This document shows positions 52,838 through 64,000 of a DNA stretch of 64,000 nucleotides, piece by piece (the stretch's first letter is position 1; every line of letters starts with the position of its first letter). Location: assembly GCA_036897625.1 (NCBI GenBank), contig JAYMTA010000029.1:1-64000 (forward strand), given 5' to 3'. The translations under genes were made by a program, and so were the position numbers. The notes under the pieces are model-generated. The model was given only the letters and a program-made list of their open reading frames with translations. It had not been told where the DNA came from and ran no database searches. The stretch comes from Pelargonium cotyledonis (lineage: Eukaryota > Streptophyta > Magnoliopsida > Geraniales > Geraniaceae).

Positions 52838-55800
52838 ATGGCTTCGCCGGCCAATTCCACCTCGATCACCTCCGCCGCCGCCGCGAGCTATTCTCCGGGG
52901 TTGCAGACCGGCGCGGTGATCGGATTGATAGCCGGAGTTGGAATCGGAGGCTTGATGGTGATGATTGGGCTGTGTCTGTTCATCGTTTGCTGCAGGAAGA
53001 TGAAGAAGAATCTAGAAGAGGAATATGATGGAACTGTGGAAGGTGCTCCACACTCGCAAGGACAAAAAGGTGTGTGGTTTTGTTCGATTTGGTTGTTTAT
53101 AACTATATTTTTGGATTCTGGTTTTGGACTGGTTCTTGTGGATTTGGGCGGATTAAAAAATAATTTATGAAATTAATTACCGGATTTAGTATCTGTGAGT
53201 GAGTGCTAAAAGAAGATAGTTTCTGTCAGTTGTTGAAGGAGGTGAGGTTCTTGTAACTATCCATTAAAAGGAAAGTGAATCTCTGAAACAAAAAAAAAAA
53301 GGGACAAAGCTTGTTCCATCTCAAAAGTGGATCTCTCATTTCTAATGCTAAAACCAGCTTGATTCCTTCCTTGCTACTTTCTCCAGAATATGCTTTCTAA
53401 ACTCACCAATGGGAAAAGGAAAATCTTCTATTTAATTTACTTGAATTTATTATCTTCGTGGTTTGATTTTTTTAAGAGCTAATTCTCTCCACTCTCAAGT
53501 GTATATATTGCTATTTTCCATAACGATCAGGTGTATAAACAGTTTTGTTGTTGTTGAAAATCTAGCTCAATTCTTCTCGATTAATTAGTGTCACAAACGA
53601 TTCTACTGCAAAAGAGAAAACACGTTAAGCGAAGATTGGTGAGTTGTACTAGAATACACCTATGACGTGAGAGAAAATCTTGCTAGCAAATGTATTTCCT
53701 CAATCCCAAAATATTACCCACTTTCCCATTTTTAGAGATTAAAGAATTTGGGACATTAAGTTGAATCTGATGAATCTTGAACGGCTTCGAGATGAATTAG
53801 GTTGAATTAAACTTGTTAAAAATGGATCAAAATAATCATATATCTCAACTAAACTCAAATATTGACCCAAAAAAATATTTGTAGCATTAGTAAATTGAAA
53901 GGATGTGGTGTGTGAGAAAGGCAACTCTTATTTTATGGTCATGGTTTCTAGTTTGGCCTGCATGTCCTTGGAGATTGTGATCTCTTTAGTTTGCAAGTTG
54001 ATCAATTTGGGTTGCTCATACCTATATCTTTGATAGGGTAAATTCCACCCAAATCCGAATAACTTGGACTGCATTGGAATGAGCCTTTCTCTTGGCTTTA
54101 TGTGCATTGAAACCATACTGCACATAGTACATGTAGCATTATTTTAGTAAGGTATAGAGTACAGAGTACATAATTAGAAAAATGTAATAAACACCAATTC
54201 AACTGATGACAAGTGTTTGGGTATTCTCATTTACTTATGTTATTTTATACTTAGATTTTCATTCTCTAAACAATGAATGCTACTACTATATATTCTATTC
54301 ACGTTAAAATTTGTTTAGAACTTCTCATTGTTAATGACCTTATTATCAATGTTTCATTTGTATTTATTTTTGTCTCATGTGAGATTTATTTCTCTGCTCA
54401 CGTTTGTTAGTGTTCAGCAGATGACTCCTATACCGGCTTGTCTCACCAACATGCTCCTCCAACGGACAATAAATTATCAATGCTGCTGAAGCCTCCACCA
54501 CCTTTGACGGACACCACTAGTATGAACCTGGATAAATCCCCCTCTCCTGGCATGTCCTTGAGATTTAATCAAAACACATTCACAGACGAAGAGTTGGAAG
54601 CAGCAACCAATGGATTCTCCAACTCCAATCTCATTGTTCAAAGCGGGTTTGGCTATGTCTACAAAGGTGTCCTTCCAAATGGCCGAGTGGTTGCTATCAA
54701 GAAGCTGAAAGCTGAAAGCGGCCAGGGCGAGCGCGAGTTTCAGGCAGAAGTTGAGATCATTAGCCGCGTCCACCACAGACATCTTGTTTCGCTGGTTGGC
54801 TATTGCATTGCTGGGATCAAAAGGATGCTTGTTTACGAGTTTGTTCCCAACAACACCATGGAATATCATTTAAACGGTGAGTTTTGTGATCCATTGCTGT
54901 TACAGAATTCCCCGATTCTAATCAAGAAAGAGTGACACCTTGCAGGAAAGAGGAGACCACCTATGAATTGGCCAACCAGAATGAAATTGCAGTAGGCGCT
55001 GCAAAAGGACTAGCATATCTACACGAAGACTGAGTACAATCTTTAACTGAAAATGTAGGTTCATGTCAATGGCCTTATGGGATCACATTTTGTTATGTCC
55101 TCATGTCATCCCAAGATCATTCACGCGATATCAAGGCGACCAATATTCTTCTTGATTCTAACTTCGAGGCAATGGTATATTTCCATACAATCTTCTTGAT
55201 CTTAAAGAAATTCTGATCTTCACATGCATAATGCAATAATTGTAGTATGGTCTTTTTTAAGGTTGCAGATTTCGGGCTTGCTAAGCTTTCTTTAGATACT
55301 CAAACTCATATCTCCACACGCATAATGGGAACTTTTGGGTAAGATCTGTATTCGGGTATCAATAGTGTTCGTAAAATTTTTGCTCTTTTAACACTTATTC
55401 TTCGCTAAGTGCAGCTACTTGGCTCCAGAGTATGCCTCAAGTGGGAAGCTCACTGATAAATCAGATGTCTATTCTTTTGGGGTTGTGCTGATAGAGCTGC
55501 TCACTGGACGCCGGCCAGTGGATATAGCTCGGCCTTTTGCTGATGATAGCATTGTTGATTGGGTAATTTTTATCGATCGTTGCAGAGAAATGGAAGTTTT
55601 TTTCCCCCATATATTCTATCATTGCAACAATTTTGAATTTCAGGCAAGGCCTATACTTTCTCAAGCTCTAGAAACCGGCAACTTATGAACTCGTTGACCC
55701 AAGGTTGGAGAAGGATTATGACCCGGTTGAGGTTACCCGGGTGATCGCTTCTGCTGCTTTCTGCATTCGCCATTCTGCTAGGCATCGGCCTAAAATGTGC

Positions 55801-56141
55801 GAGGTGATCCAAATAGGACTAATGTTTGGTTTGAATTCTTATTTAGGTCCATACCTTGTAGTCGTGTACTTGTACTTAAATGGACTTGGTGGCGTGTAAT
55901 GCAGATAGTTAGAGCATTGGAGGGAAATTTGTCTCTTGAGCATCTAAATGAGGGAAATGTACCTGGCCACAGCTCTGTGCCATCTGGAAACTTGGATTAT
56001 GATGCAAGCCAATATAGGGAGGACATGAAGAAATTCAGGAAGATGGCTCTTGGAAGCCAAGAGCTCTCAAATAGCCAATGCAGTGGACCTACCCTTGAGT
56101 TTGGTCAGGTTCCATCTAGATCCTCCAATGAAGGAAGTTGA
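52838..56141 (+). pseudogene. Decayed tandem copy of the PERK receptor kinase
   Basis: All eight exons of the intact gene have counterparts: 52838-53069, 54421-54876, 54945-55031, 55105-55173, 55262-55338, 55415-55562, 55644-55803 and 55905-56141. The membrane segment (AVIGLIAGVGIGGLMVMIGL) and much of the N-lobe are kept, but the ATP loop reads [11 protein letters not shown] instead of GQGGFG. Exon 3 has a one-base loss near NWPTRMK that brings a stop. The donor after exon 3 (ACTGAGTA against ACTGTGAG) and the acceptor before exon 4 (CTCAT against CTCAG) are lost. A base is missing at HRD, and exon 7 lacks two bases at GNFDEL, giving a stop. The later exons are still 80-90 percent alike by eye. 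Introns and flanks also match, so this was a DNA-level duplication, not a retrocopy. The ectodomain is nearly free of the Pro-rich runs of the parent. Confidence 0.88.
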
Positions 56142-56269
56142 TGCTGAAATGTCTTGACAATTGAATCAAATAACTGCTTAAATGTTCCATGTTACATGCA
56201 ACTTGTTGTCATGATCCTCTCAAGCAGTCACTGAACCAGTTGAAGAGTTTGGGATGTCAAGGCCAATAA

Positions 56270-57225
56270 ATGGATTTACAAATGGTGGGACTTTGGAGTG
56301 AATGTAGGAGGAATTTCGGGGTATTGATGAAAGCGTTTTGTGTCTAATTTCTTTGTTTTTCTGTTCCACGCTCACTTGGTACATATAAGCATTTTTTTTA
56401 TTGATTGATGGCGAGTTAAAGTCTCTAGTAGATACAAGTATGACGTACATCTGAATATTCATATTTAAAACATCTCGAATGTTTAGAAGAACCATTAATT
56501 GTAATACAATTGTTTAAAATTTTGATTGCGAGAATGAAACAATAATACTAATAATTGTTTTCTTCAAAAAATCTGAAGTGCAACTATCTTAAACAAAATT
56601 ATTGACAACTTACATTAAGATAAGATAAAACAAAACAAAACATCATACGATGAGACATGCTGCAACTTCTAATCATAACCATAGTGTAAAATAGAAACAA
56701 TAACTAGTCATATGCAAGTGCATCGAACACGAGGAAAGTGATGTTAGAAAAACAAGACTAATATGATCAGATGTACTAAAATGTGTTCATTCAATAAGAA
56801 ATATGTTTCTGTTTTTTTAATGGAAAATATGTCTTTATTAATGTATCTACATAACACATGTACCAAAGAGTCACGCCTTAATCCGAAAAATTACCCATAA
56901 AATACGGAAAATAATAAAAATACTGCAATTGTCTGTATGAGTATCCCAAATCATAGGACAGGATGCGTAATTATAATGAAAAGCAGGGGCATTAAGGAAT
57001 GAAAATGTCCAGTTTGAAACCGTATCCTTGCTGGCAACTGGCAAAAACATCAAATTGGTAGTTGGTAGAATAATTTCAGTTGGGCACTTCCATTTCTCTC
57101 TGGATTGGATCGCATCCACAACAAAAAAAACTTTTTTTAATCTCTGTATTTGATCTTCCAATTTTCGCTCTCTCCTTGTAAAAACCCTAGAATCTTCATT
57201 TTCAACTGACCTACGAATTGGATCC
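56270..57225. promoter_or_regulatory. Upstream region of the Rab7 gene
   Basis: AT-rich intergenic DNA. A telo-box word AAACCCTA at 57182-57189 lies in the likely leader, 37 bp before the ATG. No other gene recognised. Confidence 0.45.
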
Positions 57226-59785
57226 ATGGCTTCTCGCCGGCGCATGCTCCTGAAGGTCATCATTCTCGGTGACAGCGGGTAAGCTGATCTTGTTAAATTT
57301 GAATTTCATCATTTCAAGTAATTGAATTGGCGATTGCCGAATTTTGAACTGATTTGTGTTTTGTTTCGATCTGTTTGTTGTTGTTGCCAGGGTTGGGAAG
57401 ACGTCGCTGATGAACCAGTATGCTTCAGAAGCTTAGATCTCGAATGAATTTGGCCGCTTATTTGCTTGCTTGTTGTTCGCTGATTTTTTGTTTTTGTTTG
57501 TTTGTTTGGAATTTTAGGTTTGTTAGTAGGAAGTTCAGTAATCAGTACAAGGCCACCATTGGTGCTGATTTTCTAACCAAGGAGGTGCAGTTTGAAGATA
57601 GGTTGTTCACCTTGCAGGTGAGACCTTGTTTTTACGAATTTATTGATTGCTTAAGTGAACTCATGATTATATATTCTTTGCGAAATTGAAACTAAACAAA
57701 GTAACATTATGTCAGTTGTTCAATTGGTAGAACTAAGCAAATTACTTAGTACAAAAGTCAAGTGAAGGTGCTGTTAAATTCTTTCTGGTCAAAACTCTGT
57801 GAAAGACTAGGTAAAATTTATATAGATCTGGACTCTGGAGTGACAGACTTTCAATCGTTACAGAGAGATTCTTTTCACTCTTGGCATTACAGTTGCATAG
57901 TGATGATAGGACGTAACTGTAAAAGTAGTAGTTGGGTGTAGAATTGGATATGTTAACAATGCATATGATTTATGAATAGGAGTATAGTGTTGAAATTTGT
58001 TGTATTTGTTCTGAGTATGCAAATACAACCTGCTTATTAGATCAAAATTCTCTTCTTTGATGAGGTAACAGGTAGAATTGACACGCATCAGTTAAGATTC
58101 AGTTGGGTATGAAATGAGTTTGTGGGTATGGATCCAGGTTCTCATTTACATAATTCATTCTGTGAAATTGAAGATGTCCTAATTTGAGTGAAAGCTGATT
58201 GGTATTGACATATTAATGCTTTATTAGTACTGGATGTAATGTTTCGTCACTGTAAATTATTTGCTATCCCATTTATGCGTTTTGATCTATATACTACATA
58301 TTGTCTCATTAGTATGAACAGTTGTAGAAAGTGTACTCTTATGTTTTTAAGTTAGTCACTAATATTTATACATGAAATACCGATCCTTGTCAATGAAAAT
58401 GGAATGTTTTTTTTTTCCCTGTAAGACTTCCCAAAAAACAAATAGTTCATAATCCTTTTATCCCTGATATTTCTTGTGTACAGATCTGGGATACAGCTGG
58501 GCAAGAAAGGTTCCAAAGCCTTGGTGTGGCTTTCTACCGCGGTGCAGATTGTTGTGTTCTTGTGTATGATGTAAATGTTATGAAATCATTTGAAAACCTT
58601 AATACCTGGTGGGAAGAGTTTCTGCTTCAGGTAATTATTGGTTAATGGGCCATATCTGAGTATTCCTCAATTTCATATAATCATTTACTAAAGAGTTTCT
58701 TCTGACACTTTGATGTTCAGGCTAGTCCATCTGACCCAGAGAACTTTCCCTTTGTTGTGTTGGGGAACAAGATAGATGTTGATGGTGGCAATAGCCGGGT
58801 GGTAAGAAGGCTTATCTTCAACAGGACTTTTTATTTTTTTTGCCCCAGTACTAGATTTATGGCCTTAGATCGTTTTCTCCTGGATTAGGATTAGATTCAT
58901 ACATTGTTGGTCTTTCCTGGAATGTATGTGCAGCTCTTTCTTCCTAACACTTTTCTCATGTGAGTTTTGTTTGCTGCTTTCAGGTTTCTGAGAAGAAAGC
59001 CAAGGCATGGTGTGCTTCCAAGGGAAACATACCATACTTTGAGACCTCTGCAAAAGAAGGGTTTAATGTAGATGCTGCTTTTGAGTGTATAGCCAAAAAT
59101 GCACTTAAGAATGAGCCTGAAGAAGAAATGTGAGTATCTTTTATACATCTGAATTGTGAACACTATTTGGCGGGGTCTTGAATTATATCTACTCAATTTG
59201 AGTAACCTGGTCACTATCATTAGTGTCATTTTGGTTGATAAGAGGATGTTGCAGTGATAGGAGTTAAATTAACCTGGGGTTATTCAAACATTGTGGAGAT
59301 CATTTACCTGGACTACTTAGGATAGGGGCCCTGAGTTGAGGCACTCCCATATGATTTGATTTTCAATAAATCCTTATTCAGGAGGAACACATCTATAATA
59401 GAAAGTTTAGTGTACTTGTAAGTCGGATTCGGCTTCAATGAAAGTCAGCAAAATGTTTAAAATCTTGTAACATGATTTCATTTGAGATGCCAGTTTCCCC
59501 CCTGAAAAGGTCATTTTCAGAGTACATTGAAAGAAGTTAGCTTGAAAACTTAATCATTCTTAGCTTCAAATATTCAAATCCATTCACAACATTGGAGAAA
59601 GTAGTGACAAATGCATATCATTTGTAAACAACAGATACTTGTAACACTGTTACTTTTGCGGCTTGGATACATTTAAAGCTTAACTGTTGCTATTTTGTTT
59701 GTTTGATGACGATAGATACCTTCCGGACACAATTGATGTTGGCGGGGGAAGCCGACAGCCAAGATCTACAGGCTGCGAATGTTAA
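57226..59785 (+). CDS. RABG3: Rab7-type small GTPase (RABG3)
   Basis: Seven exons (57226-57278, 57391-57417, 57518-57617, 58484-58630, 58721-58801, 58984-59129, 59716-59785) give 207 residues in frame, the normal Rab7 length. The GTP-binding boxes are present: GDSGVGKT, the effector threonine in [22 protein letters not shown] and SAK. The end GCEC carries two cysteines for geranylgeranylation. The text [14 protein letters not shown] and [16 protein letters not shown] is typical of plant RABG3. The protein acts on late endosomes and the vacuole membrane in fusion with HOPS. The one notable difference is NQFVSRKF where most relatives have NQYVNKKF. Which of the RABG3a-f paralogues it matches cannot be settled by eye. 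Confidence 0.95.
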
Positions 59786-59799
59786 AAGGAGCTGGTCAA

Positions 59800-62700
59800 G
59801 GCTGTCTCCTCCTTTTCTATTTGGATTGGAAATCCAGTTGTCAAATTGATGTCTCTCCCCTTAACTTCTAAACTATGAGTCTATGACAGCTAGTATGTAC
59901 TCCAGGGAATGTTATTGCTAATTCATTGTGTATCATATGTGGGCCAGAAATGTATGTTTCATCTTTCTATTACCTGGCAGCTTGAAGGAGATTGGTGGAA
60001 TAGAATGTTGTATTTCCATTATGAGTGAGTGAAATAATAGGTGGACACTTTTTATTTTCCTTCCAGAATAGTAATACCAGCTCTGCTCATTGCTCCCCCA
60101 AATGTTAAACTGCTATAGCTTGGTCTGAGTTGGTCACTCTCACCACTTAATGGGAGGTTCTGATCTGTGACCTCAAAAGAACCTTTCTTAACTCTTCTTG
60201 AAATAGAAAGAAATTCATTTATGGTGTGTTTGGAACAATGAAATATTGTAGTTGAGTCAAATGAAATGCTTGGGAAATTTTAGAATTTGGAGGATTTAAG
60301 TTGAATTCAATAGCATTTTAAAAGATGCTTAGTTATTGTAATTGAAATTTTATGTTTTCCTAACATTATATTTGTATTGAAATACAACATATCTACGTCC
60401 CTAATCGAATCCATGGAAGCTACAAGCGAACTGGACAAGATCATGCCTTCACGATCCAACCCATTTTGGGGAAGATGAGGAAGGAACAGAGGGTGGGAGA
60501 TCCAACCCATTTTGTGTGCGATAGGGTTTGAAACTTTCAGATAGCTCTGCTTTAAAGGTTTGTTATTTGTTAATTTGACTTCTTAATATTTATTTGTATG
60601 ATCGGTGTTTAGCTTGGAATTCCTTAGCAAAGATGGAAATGGTATTGCTTGCCAAAGGGTTCTTTAGAATTTAGACAAAGTTAAGGACCTCCAGAGATGA
60701 ATTGCGGTGGTTTCGCTACTTGTGAGGAGATGTTAAGGTTTATCATTAGAATTAGAATGTCCTGTTTTAACTTATGGATACGAAACCGGGGGTTGTTTTG
60801 TGTAGATGCTGACATTAAGTAGTTCAGAGTGTGAGAGAACCCATTGATCTTCACTAATTGATATTACTCGCTTTGAATGATAAGGATTAGGTGGTAGGGG
60901 CCAAGGTGAATGAGAATGGATAAAGATGAAGATAGCGAGATGTATTTAGATTGTTTCTGGAGGCTTTTCTCATGGGGGCTAAATTGACAGGGAAGATTGT
61001 GGTGCTAATAGTGTAGTGGTAGTATAAGAAATCATCAGGCCTTATTGAAGTATGAGGTAGATTTTGATGACCGAATCTTGTTTGCGCTTTGAGTCTGTAT
61101 ATTGCTTGCATTTTGAAATGTTTTTTACCGATCCAAAAGTTCTTTATGCGAGGATTAATATATGGTGTCTTCTGTTGCTAGAACATGAATTGGCTCTTGG
61201 AGAAGCAAGGAGTTTGGTCATTGGTGGAGAAGTAAAAATACAATTAAATTATGCACCATTAGGTCTCCAAGTATCAAAAGGGATGGTTGATGGATGATCT
61301 GCTCAAATCTTTGTCTTACATTTATATTAGCTACAGTTGGGTCTTGAGTTATATAATTATAGTTCATCATGAAATGTTTCTTCAATGGAGATGAAATAAA
61401 AGCATGTACAGCCAACCTTATCTAGGTTCCCATGGTGAAAGGAAGTGGGCTCTGCCTAAAGAATAAAAATCTAGTCTCTTGCATTTAGCCAACCCATTAT
61501 GCATGTAGGGCACAAAAGCCTACCTATGGAAAATGGCTTCAGCAAAAGCTGTTTCTTTTGTTGGGAGTTTATTGTACAGATGAGGATGTCACTTTACGGG
61601 CGTTGTTGTGTATGATAGGTGATCTTATAAGATGATCACTCTCCTACTAATCTGCTTTTGTATGAAGGTAGAGGTACAGATCCGGTGGCATCTCATCCTG
61701 ACATGTTTTATTTGTGCAAAATATGAATTCCAAAACATGTGTTGTGTGAGCATTTATCCCATTCTATGTGAAACAAACTCTGCCTTTCTTTCTTTCTTTC
61801 TTTCGTTCTTTCTTCTTATTATGCGTAGTAATGGATCCTTTTACTATTACACTCTCTCTCCGTAGCAGTAGGTGAGTGAAAATCTGTGGAGGACTTGTGT
61901 CGTGGTGTACTCTTTGCCTAAACTGGACTTCTCAGGTATAATCAATAATGGCCTTCATCTTCTGGCATGTGCCACTATCCTGGATACTAATCAGTGTGAA
62001 GACTTATAATCCAACTGTGTAAGAAATATCGTATTATGTAGGAACTTGGCTTCATAAAAAAATTAGTGCATATTTTCATCTTCAGAAGATGAGTTGGATC
62101 CTCCTAATTGGGATTAGAGTAGTAATGTTAGTGGAGGGTTCACAAGGGTCCTGCTTTGTCAAGAAAAATAATTATGAACAACATTTCCTCATGACACTGA
62201 TGATCTTACATTTGTCTTAGCTGTAATTTGGAAACAGTGTACTACTATCGTAGGAACTATATTAGTCAATGGGCACTGTCTTAATCGAGATTAGGTGGTT
62301 AGTAGGGTGTTTTGTTGAGTAGCCATATATTGGACAATGATTCAAGAGAATGCAAGACATTGTGGCCCTTGTTCTTTTTCTTAATGTTGGTATCTTATAT
62401 ATGACTTTAGACAATGAATTCGAGCAAGGAAAACAATCTGTATGTAAGAAAGGGATAAGACTAGGCGCATAAATGACAATCCGAGCTAGTGGAAGACTTG
62501 TGCATGTTGAACTGCCCTTTCAATATCGAACAATACCATGTTAGGTGGGTGAGATTGATTACAGTGGTCTCCTCACAACTAAAGGGCAGGGTAGGATTTT
62601 CTTGTATTGAAGTGTAACATGTAATGTGTCGAGAGAGGAAGGGTGCATTTAAGCTACAAAAGATAGTTTACAATATCTGGTCACCGCACAACTAAAAGGG

Positions 62701-63480
62701 TATGGGTAGGATTTTCTTCCATTAACAAGAGCAAGTGTTCATGTGCCATGTTCCTGAAAAGAACGTGAACTGAATCAGAGTAGTAAACTAATATTAGAGT
62801 TGGAGCATTTAGGGTAGCATCTCCACAGTTTGGCCATACCATTCACTGTAGAAAAATGAGCCATGCCGTGTCTGATATGAATGCAATTTGGTTATCACCT
62901 CCTAGAAAACCTAGTCAGTTGTTGTCATGTAAGATTGAAGATTGGCATGATAACCCGACAGAATGATTTTCCCTTTTAGGCGACAGCTTCGAGAGAGAAA
63001 AAAGGTGTTATTACAGTAATGTCATGGGTAGGCTTGTCTGGGTGGCAACTCAATTAGATTTCTTAGTATTGTTATTGACTTTAATGGTTTTCCAGGTAGC
63101 AGTGAGTTTTGCTGATGAGTTATTGTGTTAGAACATTTACGTTATGTCGCTGTAAGATACAATTTAAAGCTGGTTTGTCTTTGATTTCCATGAGTATGCT
63201 CAAATAGAATTTTATTCCAGTCCTGAAAGATTTTAGATTCATGCATTGAAGTGTACAAGGAATGTGTCTACATCTAGTACAATTAATAATATTCCTGCAA
63301 CTGCAAGATACCATCAAGATCCCACCCGGTCACTGGTTCCAATCACAATACTTGCGGCGTCCATTGCTATAATTTATATTTTATGAACTAATTGTACAAT
63401 TTTAGGCTTGTAATATTTTCAACTATTATTTGCACCCTTGTTTTTGTTTACACATGAGAAGATAATGTGAAAATGTGTGT
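59800..63480. other. 3' flank of the Rab7 gene and unresolved DNA
   Basis: Beyond the Rab7 3' untranslated region this is a 3.5-kb stretch of moderately GC-rich text without recognisable exons. The word GATCCAACCCATTTTG occurs twice (60453 and 60500). Near 62576-62610 and 62685-62720 two related phrases (ACAACTAAAGGGCAGGG and ACAACTAAAAGGGTATGGG, each then TAGGATTTTCTT) suggest an old small duplication. A TTTC microsatellite lies at 61784-61814. It could be intron or non-coding RNA sequence. Confidence 0.35.
61784..61814. repeat. TTTC tetranucleotide microsatellite
   Basis: About seven CTTT units with one G interruption. Confidence 0.85.
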
Positions 63481-63512
63481 TAAACAGGGGATTGAAGAGA
63501 GGAACGTGAATC

Positions 63513-63608
63513 ACATTCACGGTCGTGGCATGTCAAAAAACTAGCCAGACAGAAGAATTCACATTCTGGCTTGTGGCATGTAAAGAAACTAGCCAAACAA
63601 GACAAAGA
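63513..63608. repeat. Tandem repeat, two 48-bp units
   Basis: Unit 1 (from 63513) and unit 2 (from 63561) share CACATTC, GTGGCATGT, AAACTAGCCA and ACA. The period of 48 keeps any reading frame. The surrounding 63490-63820 has an open frame at its right end, but I do not recognise it. Confidence 0.7.
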
Positions 63609-64000
63609 AAGATCTGTCGAAAGAATGGAGTTTGTTTCCATCTGTTCCAATTATACAGCGAAAAGTGTCGTGTGGACCAGAGGAATTGGAACGTGTGCCC
63701 GTGGGGAATTTTGGAAGTATCTCAGACATTTCAGCCATCCACCAGTCTTGTTTTCAGCTCATCCCCGGAAGATCTCAGCTCTCTGATGCACCTTGTGCAT
63801 ATGATCTCAGATTAGCCTAAGACTAGTAGTTGGAATCGGGTCCCAGGAAGTTTGTTCTCGAGTCCCGATCTGTTCTCTGACTCAGCACAAGGCCAATCAA
63901 ATATGGTGAATATGACGGACTGATATGACCTGGAGGTTCATCTATGGCTGGAAATGTCTGCCCCTCACTGCTGCTCTATGGTAATTGTGGTACTTTCTTC

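Noticed and set aside
53699-53765. Possible Stowaway end (TTTCCTCAATCCCAAAAT) in intron 1 of the PERK pseudogene
   Set aside because: Only one end can be seen; the matching right end and TA duplication were not found.
54477-54869. Minus-strand 130-codon frame in PERK pseudogene exon 2
   Set aside because: It is the antisense shadow of a kinase-coding exon.

Overview
The window is nuclear DNA of a flowering plant, most likely a eudicot. The genes are intron-rich with GT..AG junctions, the intergenic DNA is AT-rich, and the gene content is plant-specific: a PERK receptor kinase, a class III peroxidase, a plant kinesin-13 and a subgroup-20-type R2R3-MYB. The interspersed repeats (Stowaway MITEs, L1-type LINE tails, tRNA-derived SINEs) also fit. 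I cannot fix the species from the sequence; an asterid is only a guess.

Positions 1-20000 are gene-poor and repeat-rich. They hold a putative LTR-derived stretch (about 1760-3380) with two sets of internal tandem repeats, a broken 5' piece of a USP-domain receptor-like kinase (4747-5560), SINE and LINE pieces, a TIR element (11417-11613), a 214-bp-period duplication with a LINE tail inserted at its edge (15201-15756), and two Stowaway MITEs of one family in opposite orientation. No intact protein gene was recognised there.

Positions 20000-31400 are gene-dense. The C-terminal part of a MYB gene (minus strand) abuts a kinesin KIN-13B gene (plus strand), and both lose their 5' parts at the same point. 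Next come an antisense LINE ORF2 piece, a TIR element, a peroxidase-48-like gene (25807-28218), an unrecognised 177-residue protein gene (28621-29154, minus) and the gene for ribosomal protein eL37 (30710-31380), followed by a strong 128-bp inverted repeat.

Positions 33000-40640 (minus) hold a 15-exon PXA-PX-nexin_C protein gene with a SINE next to one of its splice donors. Positions 42086-46708 hold an intact PERK-type receptor kinase gene. A second copy at 52838-56141, duplicated with its promoter, introns and 3' region, has decayed into a pseudogene. Positions 57226-59785 encode a Rab7/RABG3 GTPase. I could not resolve a gene in the last 4 kb.

The genes serve unrelated housekeeping, trafficking, wall and signalling roles; there is no sign of a cluster acting together. 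The most unusual signals are the MYB/KIN-13B breakpoint, the decaying PERK duplicate, the peroxidase lacking the usual proximal Asp, and several TIR and hairpin elements that I cannot assign to named families. I saw no clear evidence for an entirely new biological system.
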